Of a stretch of DNA of 36,873 nucleotides, positions 1-7,815 are shown in pieces. The position numbers and the translations under genes are program-made. The stretch spans positions 1 through 36,873 of the forward strand of contig CAMUZC010000008.1 of the NCBI GenBank assembly GCA_947165105.1. Reading direction: 5' to 3'. Numbering within the stretch: position 1 is the stretch's first letter; the number at the start of each line of letters is the position of its first letter. Origin of the DNA: an uncultured Lachnospiraceae bacterium. GTDB lineage: Bacteria > Bacillota_A > Clostridia > TANB77 > CAG-508. The notes below the pieces were generated by a model, which saw nothing but the letters and a program-made list of their open reading frames with translations, was not told the origin of the DNA and searched no databases.

Positions 1-831
1 ATGATGGACTGCAAAAAAGTTTTAACAGAAACAGACGGAGATATGGAAAAAGCAATTGAATTATTACGTGAAAGAGGAATTGCTAAAGCTGCTAAAAAAT
101 CAAGCAGAGTTGCAGCTGAAGGTTTAGTTGCAGCATATGTTTCAGAAGACGGAAAAGTTGGAGCAGTTGTTGAAGTAAATGCTGAAACAGACTTCGTTGG
201 TAAAAACGAAGAATTTAGAAACTTCGTAAATGATGTTGCAAAACAAATCGTTGAAAAAAATCCTGCAAATGTAGAAGATTTATTAGGACAAGAATCAATT
301 GCAGAAGCTGGAAAAACAGTACAAGAAGTTTTAACAAATAAAATTGCTACAATTGGTGAAAATATGTCTATAAGAAGATTTGAAAGATTTGAATCAAATG
401 GTATAGTAGGAAGCTATATTCATGGTGAAGGAAAAATAGGTGTTTTAGTAGATATGGAAAATGCAACACCAGAATTAGCAAAAGACATTTGTTTACAAAT
501 TGCTGCTGCTAAACCAGAATTCTTAAATAGAGAATCAGTTACACCTGAAAGAGTAGCTAAAGAAATGGAAATATTAAAAGCACAAGCTATGAATGAAGGA
601 AAACCAGCTGAAATAGCTGAAAAAATGGTTCAAGGTAGAATTAATAAATTCTATGGAGAAATTTGTTTATTAGAACAAGAATTTGTTAAAGATCCAGATA
701 TGAAAATTAACAAATTATTAGAATCTAAAGGAGCAAAAATCAACAGTTTTGCAAGATTAGAAAAAGGTGAAGGAATCGAAAAAGTAGAAGAAAACTTTGC
801 TGAAGAAGTTGCAAAACAAATAAAAATGTAA
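1..831 (+). CDS. tsf: Elongation factor Ts (EF-Ts), 5' end cut by window edge
   Basis: EF-Ts is the cytoplasmic guanine-nucleotide exchange factor that recycles EF-Tu-GDP to EF-Tu-GTP during translation. The visible 276 residues begin inside the N-terminal UBA-like domain, at the family motif MMDCKK, which normally lies about 18 residues into the protein. The true start therefore lies before base 1, and the ATG at base 1 is internal. The core motif TDFVGKN, which contacts EF-Tu, is present around residues 63-69, followed by the two dimerisation-type subdomains and a complete C-terminus ending in TAA at 829-831. rpsB is the expected upstream neighbour but is not visible. Downstream, pyrH and frr, the common next genes, are absent; a palindromic element and lspA follow instead. 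Identification is secure. Confidence 0.97.
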   Translation: MMDCKKVLTETDGDMEKAIELLRERGIAKAAKKSSRVAAEGLVAAYVSEDGKVGAVVEVNAETDFVGKNEEFRNFVNDVAKQIVEKNPANVEDLLGQESIAEAGKTVQEVLTNKIATIGENMSIRRFERFESNGIVGSYIHGEGKIGVLVDMENATPELAKDICLQIAAAKPEFLNRESVTPERVAKEMEILKAQAMNEGKPAEIAEKMVQGRINKFYGEICLLEQEFVKDPDMKINKLLESKGAKINSFARLEKGEGIEKVEENFAEEVAKQIKM

Positions 832-855
832 TTTATTTATAATAATTTATGACCG

Positions 856-952
856 GCGAAAGTTGGAGATTATGCAAACAGGGGAGAGCCAAACTGCGCA
901 CTCCACTTCATGTCAATATATTAAATCTGTTTGCATATTCTCCAACTTTTGC
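856..952. repeat. 97-bp palindromic element with conserved core
   Basis: Two 26-base arms (856-881 and 927-952) are inverted copies differing at only two positions. They enclose a 45-base loop containing GCCAAACTGCGC (888-899), 15 bases, then AATATATTAAAT (915-926). The same two boxes with a 17-base gap recur inside the 313-bp palindrome at 34376-34413, whose arms are unrelated. No T-run follows the right arm, so it is not an ordinary terminator. It fills most of the gap between tsf and lspA. Its nature is inferred: a small non-autonomous repeat or a structured RNA. Confidence 0.8.
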
Positions 953-959
953 TTATTCT
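931..959 (+). promoter_or_regulatory. Possible lspA promoter overlapping the palindrome arm
   Basis: TTGCAT (931-936), a 17-base gap and TATTCT (954-959) make a moderate sigma-A match about 45 bases ahead of lspA. The -35 lies in the right arm of the palindrome, so the element may have brought or altered the promoter. The match is weak and no expression evidence is available. Confidence 0.3.
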
Positions 960-1005
960 ACTATTATAAAAATACATTTCCAAAATAATTAAAATGAGGT
1001 AATAT

Positions 1006-1485
1006 ATGGAAAAGATAAAAAAAGTTAGTGTGTATTTATGGGCAGTTGTTTTAGTTCTTGTTGATCAGGTTACAAAGCTTGCTATTATTAATAATATAAA
1101 AGATAAATCTATTACTATTATAAAAGGTATTTTAAATTTTACATATTGTGAGAATAAAGGGGTGGCTTTTAGTATAGGAAATGGCCATGTTCCTGTGTTT
1201 ATTGTGGTTAATTTGATTATCATTTGTGGATTAACAGTGTATTATGAAAAGAATAAAGATGAGTTCAAAGGCTTTTTAAGTAAAATATTTTTTACAATGG
1301 TAATTGCTGGTGGTGTAAGTAATTTATTTGATAGAATTATTAGAGGGTTTGTTATTGATTTTGTAGATGTTAGTGATTTCTTTAATTTTGCAATTTTTAA
1401 TGTTGCTGATATTTTTATTGTCATTGGTATTATTGGATTGGCTTTAAATTTTATATTCCAAGGAATTAAAATTTCTAAGAAATAA
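1006..1485 (+). CDS. lspA: Signal peptidase II (lipoprotein signal peptidase)
   Basis: LspA is the integral-membrane aspartyl protease that removes the signal peptide from diacylglyceryl-modified prolipoproteins. The protein has 159 residues, normal for the family, with about four membrane helices. The family motifs are present: D20 in the first helix, ENKGVAF at 49-55, NLFDR at 106-110, then FVIDF with D118 and FNVAD with D135, the last two being the expected catalytic aspartates. The ATG at 1006 is preceded by a GAGGT ribosome site. It begins a run of three same-strand genes: lspA, rluD (44 bases later) and rluB. The lspA-rluD neighbourhood is common in Gram-positive bacteria, which supports the assignment. 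Confidence 0.96.
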   Translation: MEKIKKVSVYLWAVVLVLVDQVTKLAIINNIKDKSITIIKGILNFTYCENKGVAFSIGNGHVPVFIVVNLIIICGLTVYYEKNKDEFKGFLSKIFFTMVIAGGVSNLFDRIIRGFVIDFVDVSDFFNFAIFNVADIFIVIGIIGLALNFIFQGIKISKK

Positions 1486-1529
1486 GCATTTTTTTAGTTA
1501 TAGAAAATCGATAAAAGGAGGGAAATTGA

Positions 1530-2435
1530 ATGGATAAATTAATAGTTAATGCAGAATCTGTTGGGGAAAGATTGGATGCTTACATAGCTTCTAAATTAAA
1601 TAGTATATCAAGAACTAATGTTAAGAGGTTGGTTGAAGATGGAAACATAGTTGTCAATGGTAGAGTACAAAAGGTATCATATAAAGTTCAAGAAAATGAC
1701 GAAATTAATGTAGAAATACCTGAAGCAAAAGAATTAGACATACAGGCCGAGAATATTCCAATTGAGGTTATCTATGAAGATTCTGATATAATTGTGGTAA
1801 ATAAACCAAAAGGGTTGGTTGTTCATCCTGCTAATGGAAATTGGGATGGTACATTGGTAAATGCTATTATGGCTATATGTAAAGATAGTTTATCTGGAAT
1901 TGGTGGAGAAATTAGACCGGGAATTGTTCATAGATTGGATAAAGATACATCAGGGTTGTTGATTATAGCTAAGAATGATAAAGCACATTTGAATATGAGT
2001 GAACAAATAAAAAATAGAGAGGTTAAAAAGATATACTATGCTTTAGTAAGGGGTGTAATACCTGAAAATGAAGCAACAATAAACATGCCTATAGGAAGAA
2101 GCACTAAGGATAGAAAGAAAATGGCTGTAACTAAAGATGGCAAAGAGGCAATTACACATTTTAAAGTTATTGAAAGATTTCCAAAATATACTTTACTAGA
2201 AGTCAAAATTGATACTGGTAGAACACATCAAATAAGAGTTCATCTAAGCGAAATTGGATATCCTGTCGTAGGGGATGAGGTATACTCAAATGGGAAAAAT
2301 GAATTTGGAGTTCATGGACAATTATTACATGCTAAAAGCTTGGATTTTAAACATCCGATTACAGAGAAACAAATGCATTTAGAAGCTGAGCTTCCTGAAG
2401 AGTTTTCAAATGTATTAAAAAGATTGAGGGGATAG
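1530..2435 (+). CDS. rluD: RluA/RluD-family 23S rRNA pseudouridine synthase
   Basis: This enzyme isomerises specific uridines in structured RNA, most likely 23S rRNA, to pseudouridine. The 301-residue protein has an N-terminal S4 RNA-binding domain (about 12-65) and a catalytic domain from about residue 80. The signature HRLDKDTSG places the catalytic aspartate at D137, and GRTHQIRVHL lies near residue 230. The ATG follows a strong AAAGGAGGG site. It ends one base before rluB, so the two are probably co-transcribed and translationally coupled. RluD is the usual name for S4-containing RluA members; exact target sites cannot be deduced from sequence. Confidence 0.92.
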   Translation: MDKLIVNAESVGERLDAYIASKLNSISRTNVKRLVEDGNIVVNGRVQKVSYKVQENDEINVEIPEAKELDIQAENIPIEVIYEDSDIIVVNKPKGLVVHPANGNWDGTLVNAIMAICKDSLSGIGGEIRPGIVHRLDKDTSGLLIIAKNDKAHLNMSEQIKNREVKKIYYALVRGVIPENEATINMPIGRSTKDRKKMAVTKDGKEAITHFKVIERFPKYTLLEVKIDTGRTHQIRVHLSEIGYPVVGDEVYSNGKNEFGVHGQLLHAKSLDFKHPITEKQMHLEAELPEEFSNVLKRLRG

Positions 2436-2436
2436 T

Positions 2437-3156
2437 ATGGAAGAAATGAGATTGCAAAAGTTTTTAGCTAACAGTGGAATTTGTTCGAGAAGAAATGCAG
2501 AAAAACTAATACTTGAAGGTAAAGTTAGCGTAAATGGAAGAATAGTGACGGAACTAGGAACTAAAGTAAATCCTGAAAAAGATATTGTTACATATAATGG
2601 AAATGAAGTAAAACAAGAAGAAAAACACTTTTACATATTGTTAAATAAGCCAGTTGGGTACGTTACAACTGTTAAAGAACAGTTTGGAAGACCTACTGTA
2701 ATAGATTTGGTAAAAGGTATAGATGCTAAATTAGTACCAGTAGGAAGACTTGATATGTACACATCAGGAGCACTTATTTTAACTAATGATGGAGACTTTG
2801 TATATAAAGTTACCCATCCGAAAAATGAGGTTGAAAAGACTTATAATGCGACTGTTAAAGGAATTGTTAGCAATGAAGATGTTATAAAGCTTAAAAATGG
2901 GGTAGAAATTGAAGACTATGTTTCTGGAAAAGCTAAGGTTAAGATATTAAAAACGGATGAACAGAAAAAGATTTCAAGAATTCAAATTACAATTCATGAA
3001 GGAAAAAATAGAGAAGTTAGAAAAATGTGTGAAGCAGTCGGAAAACCTGTTATATCATTACATAGGTCAAAAATAGGAAATATCGAAGTTAAAAATTTAA
3101 AAATAGGAACATGGAGATACTTAAGTGACAAAGAGGTAAATTCATTGGTAAAATAA
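2437..3156 (+). CDS. rluB: RsuA/RluB/RluE/RluF-family pseudouridine synthase
   Basis: This is a second pseudouridine synthase, from the other major family. The 239-residue protein has an S4 domain at about 4-50 and a catalytic domain in which GRLDMYTSG carries the expected catalytic aspartate D106. KNREVRKMCEAVG near residue 190 is also typical of the family. It starts one base after the rluD stop. The first ATG has GAGGGG upstream, but an ATG three codons further in (MRLQKFLA) matches the usual family start and cannot be excluded. RluB-like proteins in Bacillota usually modify the helix-90 region of 23S rRNA; that target is inferred by family. Confidence 0.9.
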   Translation: MEEMRLQKFLANSGICSRRNAEKLILEGKVSVNGRIVTELGTKVNPEKDIVTYNGNEVKQEEKHFYILLNKPVGYVTTVKEQFGRPTVIDLVKGIDAKLVPVGRLDMYTSGALILTNDGDFVYKVTHPKNEVEKTYNATVKGIVSNEDVIKLKNGVEIEDYVSGKAKVKILKTDEQKKISRIQITIHEGKNREVRKMCEAVGKPVISLHRSKIGNIEVKNLKIGTWRYLSDKEVNSLVK

Positions 3157-3236
3157 GAGAAAATGTCCAATGCTGTGAAAAAAACGGCATATATGCGGAT
3201 GTGTCCTTGATTGTATAGAAATTTTTTCAAAATCTA

Positions 3237-3265
3237 TTGTAAAAAAAACGCATTAATTATATAAT
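3237..3265 (+). promoter_or_regulatory. Sigma-A promoter of the S1-domain gene
   Basis: TTGTAA (3237-3242) and a perfect TATAAT (3260-3265) are separated by exactly 17 bases, 30 bases ahead of the ATG at 3296. It separates this gene from the rlu cluster. Confidence 0.7.
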
Positions 3266-3295
3266 GAAGAAAACTAAGGAAAAAGGGGTGTACCA

Positions 3296-4099
3296 ATGGA
3301 ATACCAAAGATTTATGCCAGAAGGATGGAGTATAAGCGAATTTGATTTAACAAAAGATCAACTAACTAATGCAATATCTACAGGTGAAATTTTGCAAGCA
3401 AAAGTAAATAAATGTGATGCAAATTATAATTTATATGTGGATTTAGGAAATAATTTAACAGGTGTAATACCAAGAGAAGAAGTAGAAGCGGTTAATATTG
3501 ATGAAACAGGATTTCCAAAACCAAATATTTGTACAAGTAAAGTAAATAGATATGTTCAATTTAAAGTTAAAGATATAGATTCAAAAAATAATTATATTTT
3601 ATCAAGAAAATCAGTTGGTAAGGATGCTTTAAATTGGATTACGACTGAATTACAAGAAGGTATGGTTGTAAACGGAATTGTAAAAAGTATGCAACCATAT
3701 GGTGTTTTTGTAGAAATAGGTGGAGGAATTGTGGGGTTATTACATATAGAGGATATTTCGATTGCAAGAATAAAAACTCCAGCCGAGAGATTAAAAATAG
3801 GGCAAAAAATTAATGTAATGATAAAATGTATAGATAGAAAGCTTGAAAGAGTAATTTTAACATATAAAGAGCTATTGGGAACTTGGGAGGATAATGTTAA
3901 AGATTTTAGTGAAGGCGAAACTGTTACAGGAATTGCAAGAGAAACTGAAAAGTCTAAAAACGGAATCTTTGTAGAATTAAAACCAAACTTGGTTGGAATG
4001 GCTGAATATAAAGATGGAATAGAATATGGACAAAATGTGGATGTTTATATCAAAAAAATTATTCCAGATAAGAAAAAAATAAAATTACTTTTTGTATAA
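3296..4099 (+). CDS. Triple S1-domain RNA-binding protein
   Basis: A 267-residue protein made almost entirely of S1 (OB-fold) RNA-binding repeats. Repeat 1 lies at about 28-105 (diverged), repeat 2 at about 120-192 (best conserved, with VNGIVKSMQPYGVFVEIGG and GLLHIEDIS), and repeat 3 at about 205-267 (short, ends the protein). Such short S1 proteins in Clostridia are often annotated as ribosomal protein S1-like. They differ from the four- to six-repeat S1 of Gram-negatives and probably bind mRNA or ribosomes. It has its own promoter and an AAGGGGTG ribosome site and looks monocistronic. No catalytic domain is visible; the specific role is unknown. Confidence 0.8.
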   Translation: MEYQRFMPEGWSISEFDLTKDQLTNAISTGEILQAKVNKCDANYNLYVDLGNNLTGVIPREEVEAVNIDETGFPKPNICTSKVNRYVQFKVKDIDSKNNYILSRKSVGKDALNWITTELQEGMVVNGIVKSMQPYGVFVEIGGGIVGLLHIEDISIARIKTPAERLKIGQKINVMIKCIDRKLERVILTYKELLGTWEDNVKDFSEGETVTGIARETEKSKNGIFVELKPNLVGMAEYKDGIEYGQNVDVYIKKIIPDKKKIKLLFV

Positions 4100-4190
4100 T
4101 ATTTTTATAAAAATTGTTTATGTATATATTAAAAATTATTTTTAATATATTTTATAAAATTTTAAATTAAAATTTTAGGAGGTTTAAGTT

Positions 4191-5132
4191 ATGGTAAACG
4201 ATAATGAAATCAAAGCTACAGTATCACCATTTGCTATCAGAGAAGGTGAAATAAAAACATTTGATGGTAAAGATGGTTATGTATCAATGAATCAAATAGT
4301 ACATAAGATAAACATAGGTCATATTAATGATATTCATTTTGAAATTTTAGATTTAGTAAATGAATTTGAATTTATCACATCTAGACAATTATTTCAACTA
4401 TTAGAATGGAAAGGAATAGAAGTTAAATCTCAAGATAAATTAAATAATAAATTAGATCAATTAGTACGTTCTAAAATATTAACAAGATATTATTTTAATT
4501 CAGAAGATGGTAAAGGTATTTATAGAATTTATTGTATGGAAAAAATGGGAAAATACTTATTAACATCAAGAGAGAAAGAGTGCAAATGGCAACCAAGTGA
4601 TAATGCTAAGCCGGTTCCAATGATTAAGAAACGTTTAGCAGGAAATCAAACAATTATTGCATATTTAAGAAAAGTTAAAGCTTTTGATAGCTATGTTGCA
4701 AAACCAAGTTTAACAGCAAAAGTTGCTGGTAAAACATTTAAAGCAACAGGAGGAAGTATTAAACTAACAAAAGCTTCAAAATCAATAGATTTTGTTTTTG
4801 AAGTTATAAGAAGGGAAGATGACTGGAAGAAAAAATTAGTTGATAAAATGAGATTATATAAGGACTTCTATGATAATTTTGTTCCAGGTGATTCAGGATT
4901 CCATAACCTTCCACAATTAATTATTATTTGTGAAGATGATAAACACATAGCAGAAACATTTAAAGAGATAGTAATGAATAAAGTGGAAATAGATAAAATT
5001 AAATTATATTTTACTACAGATTTACGTCAAAATGAAGAAAGCTTAGATAAAACTTTAGTTGGATTTAAAGTTGATGAGAAAAGTGGAAAATATAAGATGG
5101 AAGCTGTTCAAGTTAAATTATTAGGTATGTAG
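4191..5132 (+). CDS. Winged-helix protein resembling replication-relaxation family
   Basis: Not firmly recognised. The 313-residue soluble protein has a predicted winged helix-turn-helix at about 45-125 (EFITSRQLFQLLEW and a DKLNNKLDQLVRSKILTRY helix, then a beta wing). A C-terminal alpha/beta domain at about 150-290 follows, with SIDFVFEVIR (D200, E204), a helix with KLVDKMRLYKDFY, and a hydrophobic strand PQLIIICED. This order resembles replication-relaxation (Replic_Relax) proteins of mobile elements, where a wHTH precedes a degenerate nuclease-like fold; that is my inference. AGGAGG precedes the ATG. It converges on the VirD4-like ATPase gene with a shared terminator, suggesting a functional pair. 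Base composition matches the neighbours. Confidence 0.55.
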   Translation: MVNDNEIKATVSPFAIREGEIKTFDGKDGYVSMNQIVHKINIGHINDIHFEILDLVNEFEFITSRQLFQLLEWKGIEVKSQDKLNNKLDQLVRSKILTRYYFNSEDGKGIYRIYCMEKMGKYLLTSREKECKWQPSDNAKPVPMIKKRLAGNQTIIAYLRKVKAFDSYVAKPSLTAKVAGKTFKATGGSIKLTKASKSIDFVFEVIRREDDWKKKLVDKMRLYKDFYDNFVPGDSGFHNLPQLIIICEDDKHIAETFKEIVMNKVEIDKIKLYFTTDLRQNEESLDKTLVGFKVDEKSGKYKMEAVQVKLLGM

Positions 5133-5165
5133 TTATAAAGTGAACTAAATATAATTTTAATATAG

Positions 5166-5206
5166 AAAAATACCATCTAGACTTATAAAGTTTAGATGGT
5201 ATTTTT
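5166..5206. terminator. Bidirectional terminator between convergent genes
   Basis: A 19-base near-perfect stem (5166-5184 with 5188-5206) is flanked by an A-run on the left and a T-run on the right, so it can terminate both directions. Its T-run overlaps the TAA stop of the minus-strand ATPase gene. Confidence 0.9.
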
Positions 5207-7564
5207 TTATTGTTTTCTATTAATGTTTATATTGTTTTTTACAACAGCATCTTCGATATCTGTTTCGAAAACTGAATCTGTATAATCTGTTCTGATAGGG
5301 TCTAATTCTAATTCTGTTTCATCATCTTCTGAGAAACTATTAAGTATAGGCTTTTTCTTGAATTTATTAAATTTGCTTGATGATTCTCCATCTGGAGTAC
5401 CTGAAGCGTTATTTGAAAACTTAGTAAAGTTAAACTTCTTAACATCATGTTTTTCTTTATATTTTGCTTCAACGAAATCTAGGTTACCAATACCGTTTTC
5501 ATATTTTCCGCCATCACCCATAATCTTGTATAAACATTGTTTGAATTTAGTACTTTGAACTTTTCCAGGTTTGTATCTAATATCTGGACCATATGCTATA
5601 GAACCTTTTGTGTCATAAGCATCTTTAGCAAAATCGTAACTTCTAGATTTTTCTCTCCATTTTTTCTCTTCACCAATTTCTTTACTCCACCATTCATTAT
5701 CTTCTGGAGTGTTATTTCCGAAAACAACTTTGTTTGCACAGTTTGCGATAATTGTGTTTCTGTAACGTTTGTTTTCTACATTTAATTGGTCTAAGTTTTG
5801 TGCAGATATAACAGTACCAATTCTATACTTTCTGTACATTGTAAATATTGCTTCTGTTTGAGCACATATGAAATCTGGGAATTCATCTATATATAAGAAG
5901 TGAGGGATACGTGTGTTTTCATTTCCTGGTCTTCTTAATACAGCATATTGCATTGATAATATGAAGAATAAACCGAATGCTTTATGAGCAGATGCTCCTA
6001 AATCTCCACGTCTTGTACATAGTAATGTTACTTCACCATTAGCTAATGCATCATCAAAATTAATATTGTTTGTTCTATTACATAATATATTTCTTATACC
6101 TGGATAACGTAGTAAGTTATCTAATAATGTACTTGCTGAATATACATATTTTTCTGTGTTTTCTCTTCCTGCACCTTTAGAATAGAAATTCTTTTTAAAG
6201 TAAGAAAGTAGTATAGCGTATTTTTTAGCAAGTTCTTCATCTTGTTGAAGTTCTCTACACATATACTCAACAAGGTTGAAATCGTTTAACATGCTTAACA
6301 TATCTTCAAGTGTTGGTAATTCACCATCATGCATTCTTGGATACATTTCTTTTAATAATATTGATAAGTTTTCTATTACTTGATATGAGTATGTATTTTC
6401 ATAAGCTACATCTACAGATGAACCTGCACCATGTGCTAATCCTTTTAAAACAGTTGAAATAGCAACTGCTGTTTGCATAGGATCTTCATATGCAAATGGG
6501 TTTAATCCAGGAGAATCTGGACTTTTTGGATCAACAAGATTTACTTTTATTTTGTATGCTTTTGCGATATTTAATATATGAGAAGTTGATTCAAAATCAG
6601 GAGCAATATAAGTAATACCTAAATTTCTGTATGTAACATTATCTGATGAGATATTATAAATCATTTTCTTCATATATGATTGGAATATACGTACTTTTGA
6701 TTCTTTTGGCTTAATCATATTTAAGTTAAAGTTATTATTTATATAATCATTATCATAAGGACATGTTAATGATGCAATTCCAGTTTTTAATGTAACAAAT
6801 GCTAATTCTTTACTTGTTTCTCTATATTGATATTTTTTGTCAATGTCTCTTGCTATCATAGGTTCGAATATTAATGAAGTTTTTCCAGAACCTGAAACAC
6901 CAACTACTAACATTGATTCAAAACGTTTTTTCTCAGAAATTTTTACTGTTTTTCCAGTTCTACTATCTACACATAATTGTATTTCACAAGTATGTGGACC
7001 AATATCTGTTTTCTTAGGTGCTAGACTGATACCTTTATATTCGTAAATACCTTCAAGTTTTGCAGATGTATCATTAATATCAGTGTAAATTAATTTAAAT
7101 ATAACTCCAGCAGACATTAATGGTAAGTATAAAGCAGTCCAACAAAATGCAGGTTTTATTAAATGACTAAATTCTGTAGCAAGTTTTGGATAATGTGGAA
7201 GTGAAAGTAATAATGACCATCCTGCAGCATTAAGAAATTGAGTAAGCATTGAGATTACTAATATATATAATGCAACAATGTAAGTGTATAAGAATGACAC
7301 TTTCATTTTTTGAGATTTAACAAACTTAGAACTACATGAAAATAGGAACGCGAATACAGGACAAGCAAATGCTAAAGTATATTGTATAGGGTTCCAATAA
7401 CTAGATGGTAATCCAGTAAATATCATGATTAATAAATCTACAAATCTATCTACAACTAAATATATAGTTATTAATGTTAAAATATATGTGAAAAATGTGT
7501 TTCTATCTGTTTTTAGTTTCTTTAATAATTTATCTAATAATTTCAAAATTTTCACCACTTTCAT
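5207..7564 (-). CDS. VirD4/TraG-like membrane-anchored coupling ATPase
   Basis: Type IV coupling proteins are ring-forming DNA-pumping ATPases that bring DNA to a secretion channel. Numbering from the chosen ATG at 7564 (785 residues): about four membrane helices occupy the first 160 residues. Walker A GVSGSGKT lies at 222-229, Walker B LYIDEF at 557-562, and the TraG-type motif VISAQNLDQL near 585-594. The C-terminal 60 residues are charged and low complexity. An upstream in-frame TTG at 7612 would add 16 residues, but that TTG is the -35 box of a good promoter, so the ATG at 7564 is preferred even though it has little Shine-Dalgarno sequence. There is no relaxase, integrase or VirB-type gene nearby, which is unusual for this family. 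A chromosomal remnant or an independent DNA-translocation system are both possible. Confidence 0.8.
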   Translation of the reverse strand: MKVVKILKLLDKLLKKLKTDRNTFFTYILTLITIYLVVDRFVDLLIMIFTGLPSSYWNPIQYTLAFACPVFAFLFSCSSKFVKSQKMKVSFLYTYIVALYILVISMLTQFLNAAGWSLLLSLPHYPKLATEFSHLIKPAFCWTALYLPLMSAGVIFKLIYTDINDTSAKLEGIYEYKGISLAPKKTDIGPHTCEIQLCVDSRTGKTVKISEKKRFESMLVVGVSGSGKTSLIFEPMIARDIDKKYQYRETSKELAFVTLKTGIASLTCPYDNDYINNNFNLNMIKPKESKVRIFQSYMKKMIYNISSDNVTYRNLGITYIAPDFESTSHILNIAKAYKIKVNLVDPKSPDSPGLNPFAYEDPMQTAVAISTVLKGLAHGAGSSVDVAYENTYSYQVIENLSILLKEMYPRMHDGELPTLEDMLSMLNDFNLVEYMCRELQQDEELAKKYAILLSYFKKNFYSKGAGRENTEKYVYSASTLLDNLLRYPGIRNILCNRTNNINFDDALANGEVTLLCTRRGDLGASAHKAFGLFFILSMQYAVLRRPGNENTRIPHFLYIDEFPDFICAQTEAIFTMYRKYRIGTVISAQNLDQLNVENKRYRNTIIANCANKVVFGNNTPEDNEWWSKEIGEEKKWREKSRSYDFAKDAYDTKGSIAYGPDIRYKPGKVQSTKFKQCLYKIMGDGGKYENGIGNLDFVEAKYKEKHDVKKFNFTKFSNNASGTPDGESSSKFNKFKKKPILNSFSEDDETELELDPIRTDYTDSVFETDIEDAVVKNNININRKQ

Positions 7565-7583
7565 ACGAAAATCATATACATAT

Positions 7584-7612
7584 ATTATCCTACAAAATTG
7601 GGAAAAAATCAA
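7584..7612 (-). promoter_or_regulatory. Promoter of the VirD4-like gene
   Basis: On the minus strand TTGATT (7612-7607) and GATAAT (7589-7584) are 17 bases apart. Transcription would start only about 10-15 bases before the ATG at 7564, giving a very short leader and arguing against the earlier TTG start. Confidence 0.6.
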
Positions 7613-7748
7613 GAGTTTTGGGGAAATTTGACAAACTTTTTGATTGAAAACAGAAATCCTAAAATGAGAATAGATATAATTTCAAAATTAAAAAAAGAGA
7701 ACTAAATGTCTAAGTCATAAGTCTAATAAATAAAATGAGTAAAAATAC

Positions 7749-7777
7749 TTGAAAAATATGAATAATATTAATATAAT
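7749..7777 (+). promoter_or_regulatory. Promoter of the MurJ/YtgP-like gene
   Basis: TTGAAA (7749-7754) and TATAAT (7772-7777) are separated by 17 bases, 38 bases ahead of the ATG at 7816. It diverges from the promoter at 7584-7612. Confidence 0.7.
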
Positions 7778-7815
7778 TTAATAGATTGAAATAAAGGGAA
7801 AAGAAAGGAAATATA

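Noticed and set aside
856..952. Palindrome read as a terminator of tsf
   Set aside because: The stem has a 45-base loop and no T-run after the right arm, and it shares a core with other elements.
4100..4190. Promoter TTGTTT-N17-TATTTT before the wHTH gene
   Set aside because: The region is so AT-rich that such a weak match is expected by chance.
4191..7564. Integrative conjugative element
   Set aside because: No integrase, relaxase, VirB-like genes or attachment-site duplication around the pair; flanking genes are housekeeping on both sides.
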